Assembly (NCBI GenBank): GCA_012514925.1
Contig: JAAYZI010000045.1
Location: 1 to 7,028, forward strand
Reading direction: 5' to 3'
Source: Deltaproteobacteria bacterium
Lineage (GTDB): Bacteria > Bdellovibrionota_C > UBA2361 > JAAYZI01
Length of the DNA stretch: 7,028 nucleotides
In this document: one piece after another, positions 6,090-7,028 of the stretch
How positions within the stretch are numbered: the first letter of the stretch is position 1
How the letters are laid out: each line of letters begins with the position of its first letter
The notes under the pieces: model-generated
The model's input: the letters and a program-made list of their open reading frames with translations, nothing else
Databases searched by the model: none
What the model was told of the DNA's origin: nothing
Position numbers and translations under genes: made by a program

Positions 6090-6111
6090 CCTGGCTAACC
6101 GAGGTTTTTTT
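6090..6111 (+). terminator. Probable intrinsic terminator after mlaA
   Basis: CCTGG (6090-6094), a CTAA loop and CC-G-AGG (6099-6104, one bulged G) form a short stem followed directly by seven T (6105-6111). It lies 29 bases after the mlaA stop. The stem is short but the T-tract is strong. Confidence 0.5.
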
Positions 6112-6160
6112 GTGCAAAGCAATCTAGTGCTGTTGTATGGTCAAACTTATGCCTTAGAGT

Positions 6161-6189
6161 AAGGGCAGGGGTGAAAATAGGCCCTTTTT
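6161..6189 (+). terminator. Possible second terminator or hairpin before the small-protein genes
   Basis: AAGGGC (6161-6166) pairs with GCCCTT (6181-6186) across a 14-base loop and is followed by further T. It may back up the terminator at 6090-6111. The rest of the 6062-6286 gap contains no gene or promoter I can support. Confidence 0.35.
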
Positions 6190-6286
6190 CCGGTTAGATA
6201 GACCGTGCGCTCTTAATGTTACCTTGCGCCCTAAATCCCACATAACCATCTGTGAGAGGTCGCAATAAAATAATCCTGTTAATGGA

Positions 6287-6532
6287 ATGGTAAACGTGAA
6301 AGAGCATATTTGTCGCAGCACTAGGGGAGAGAGGGGAGAAACTCAAATTGGAATTATCTTTGGCGCATTAGTGGCTGGCGTTTTGTGCTGGGCGTTTTTC
6401 AGCTTGGAAAGCTGTATTCGCGAGCATAAGGACGAAAAAGTTTATAAGCGTCATATGAAAAACCTAGAGGATCGCGAGGCCAAATATCCTACCAAGCAGC
6501 ACAGTGTTCAGGGCTACCGGGTTTCCTTTTGA
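6287..6532 (+). CDS. Small single-span membrane protein, unknown function (first of a related pair)
   Basis: This 81-residue protein is not a family I recognise. A charged N-terminus (1-20, with Arg and Lys) leads into one hydrophobic span (21-40, IGIIFGALVAGVLCWAFFSL), then a charged, probably helical tail (41-70) and the ending QGYRVSF. The positive N-terminus suggests it faces the cytoplasm, with the tail in the periplasm, although the tail is also basic. There are Cys at 9, 34 and 43. It resembles the protein encoded at 6591-6824 in span position, in the K-V-x-x-R-M-like helix after the span and in the GY-x-V-x-aromatic end, so the two are probably distant paralogues. The start at 6287 has only a weak ribosome binding site (TGGA); a GTG at 6296 is an alternative. 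It is separated from mlaA by 225 bases holding one or two terminators, so it likely has its own promoter. Confidence 0.65.
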   Translation: MVNVKEHICRSTRGERGETQIGIIFGALVAGVLCWAFFSLESCIREHKDEKVYKRHMKNLEDREAKYPTKQHSVQGYRVSF

Positions 6533-6590
6533 GGTAGTGGTGCAACAAATCTGTTGAGGAGCAGGTTTAGGTTATTCGGAGGTTATCGAA

Positions 6591-6824
6591 ATGGGAGTGA
6601 TGTCAAAAAAGAGGCGAGCCATGCGGGAAGGTGGCACTGGAGCCGTTTTATTATTGATAATTGTGGGCGGCTTGGTGTTGGCTTGGTTCGTATTTATGGG
6701 CATCATGGATATGATCGGCGACAACCATGCCAGGAAGGTAAAAGATCGTATGGAACGAATGGGACCACGCAAAGTTGCTCCTGTAGTCCACCGTGAGATT
6801 AAAGGCTATCAAGTTAAGTATTAG
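6591..6824 (+). CDS. Small single-span membrane protein, unknown function (second of a related pair)
   Basis: This 77-residue protein starts at an ATG with GGAGG 8 bases upstream (6578-6582), the strongest ribosome binding site in the window. The N-terminus is basic (SKKRRAMR, 5-12), followed by a glycine-rich turn and one hydrophobic span at 18-39, rich in Ile, Leu, Val, Gly and Met. The tail is basic and helical (RKVKDRMERMGPRK, 48-61) and ends with KGYQVKY. The charge pattern predicts N-terminus inside. No enzyme motif or lipobox is present. It lies 58 bases after the preceding small membrane-protein gene and probably shares its message. The GYxVxY end common to both suggests a conserved contact site. 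A prepilin-like start was considered, but the required Glu is missing. The function is unknown. Confidence 0.72.
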   Translation: MGVMSKKRRAMREGGTGAVLLLIIVGGLVLAWFVFMGIMDMIGDNHARKVKDRMERMGPRKVAPVVHREIKGYQVKY

Positions 6825-6834
6825 CCCCTGAAAG

Positions 6835-6851
6835 TAACCGTTCACGTACGG
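6835..6851. repeat. Dispersed repeat candidate, copy 2 (TAACCGTTCACGTACGG)
   Basis: The first 13 bases are identical to 1240-1252 and both copies then carry ACGG. CCGT and ACGG at the ends are inverted. This copy begins 10 bases after the stop of the second small membrane-protein gene and 33 bases before the large hairpin. Confidence 0.45.
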
Positions 6852-6883
6852 AATTGATCATGCAATTTTGTTTCCAGCCTGGG

Positions 6884-6954
6884 CGGTAACGCGGAGTTAA
6901 TTTTACTTTCAGTTCACTTTCTCCGGAGAAAGTGAAATTGATTCCGCGTTACCG
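6884..6954 (+). repeat. Long inverted repeat / RNA hairpin with palindromic core
   Basis: The outer arms 6884-6901 and 6937-6954 pair over 18 positions, 16 Watson-Crick and 2 G-U, the first 12 being perfect. The core 6913-6936 is a perfect 24-base palindrome (TTCACTTTCTCC and its complement). Eleven bases (6902-6912) bulge out on the left side; they contain a partial copy of the ACTTTC/CACTTT sequence. The whole can form about 28 base pairs. Both non-Watson-Crick pairs are G-U in plus-strand RNA but would be C-A in the opposite transcript, so the structure fits a plus-strand transcript, the 3' region of the small-protein genes. Confidence 0.8.
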
Positions 6955-6968
6955 TCAGCCATCACCAG

Positions 6969-6998
6969 AAAAGCCAGGCTCTACTAACCTGGGCTTTT
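6969..6998 (+). terminator. Probable intrinsic terminator, possibly working in both directions
   Basis: AAAAGCCAGG (6969-6978) pairs with CCTGGGCTTTT (6988-6998) with one bulged G and a 9-base loop. The T run is within the stem and followed by ATT. The A run on the other side would serve a gene arriving from the right on the minus strand. It likely ends the small membrane-protein message. Bases 6999-7028 show nothing further. Confidence 0.55.
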
Positions 6999-7028
6999 AT
7001 TAAACCTTGTCACATATACATATCTCGC

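Noticed and set aside
6076..6162. 28-codon open frame after mlaA starting at an ATG at 6076
   Set aside because: It has a poor ribosome binding site, reads through the probable terminator and has no recognisable protein features.
6591..6824. Type IV or TadE-like prepilin
   Set aside because: The Gly before the hydrophobic span is suggestive, but the Glu at the fifth mature position and other prepilin hallmarks are missing in both small proteins.
6884..6954. Integron attC site
   Set aside because: The ends (CGGTAAC / GTTACCG) do not follow the RYYYAAC / GTTRRRY core, and no integrase is in the window.

Overview
The window reads as chromosomal DNA of a Gram-negative gammaproteobacterium, most likely a marine Cellvibrionales-type organism. 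The reasons are an MlaA outer-membrane lipid-transport protein, a YaeQ-family protein typical of proteobacteria, and an exported protein with a long polyserine linker plus calcium-binding repeats, a style familiar from Saccharophagus, Teredinibacter and Cellvibrio. The organism assignment is inference. There is no transposase, phage gene, CRISPR array, rRNA or tRNA that I can see.

Left half (1-3948), all on the minus strand. At the left edge is the N-terminus of an exported protein, cut by the window (190 to <1). Next come a yaeQ-like gene (983 to 399, GTG start) and an 81-residue zinc-ribbon protein (1225 to 980) that overlap by 4 bases and are probably translated as a pair. Upstream lies a pseudo-receiver protein (2058 to 1315) whose phosphoacceptor position is Ser. 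Then come a 3-isopropylmalate-dehydrogenase-like enzyme (3262 to 2204) and an Fe/Mn superoxide dismutase (3948 to 3355, restarted at an internal Met with a good ribosome binding site). The last two are separated by 92 bases.

Right half (4146-7028), all on the plus strand and divergent from the SOD. A 325-residue exported protein with a polyserine linker and six DxDxDG calcium-binding repeats is followed after 47 bases by mlaA, whose product ends in an acidic pentapeptide repeat. The two look like a two-gene envelope unit ending at a probable terminator (6090-6111). After it come two small single-membrane-span proteins (6287-6532 and 6591-6824) that share layout and a C-terminal GYxVx(F/Y) signature, so they look like distant paralogues. 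Behind the second lie a dispersed-repeat candidate, a 71-base hairpin that pairs well only as plus-strand RNA, and a terminator that a sequence upstream of the hairpin could disrupt.

No complete new system is obvious. The parts least explained by known families are the small membrane-protein pair with its structured 3' region, the polyserine/calcium-repeat protein beside mlaA, and the zinc-ribbon/YaeQ pair. All family assignments are from reading the sequence and from memory of the families; no search was run.
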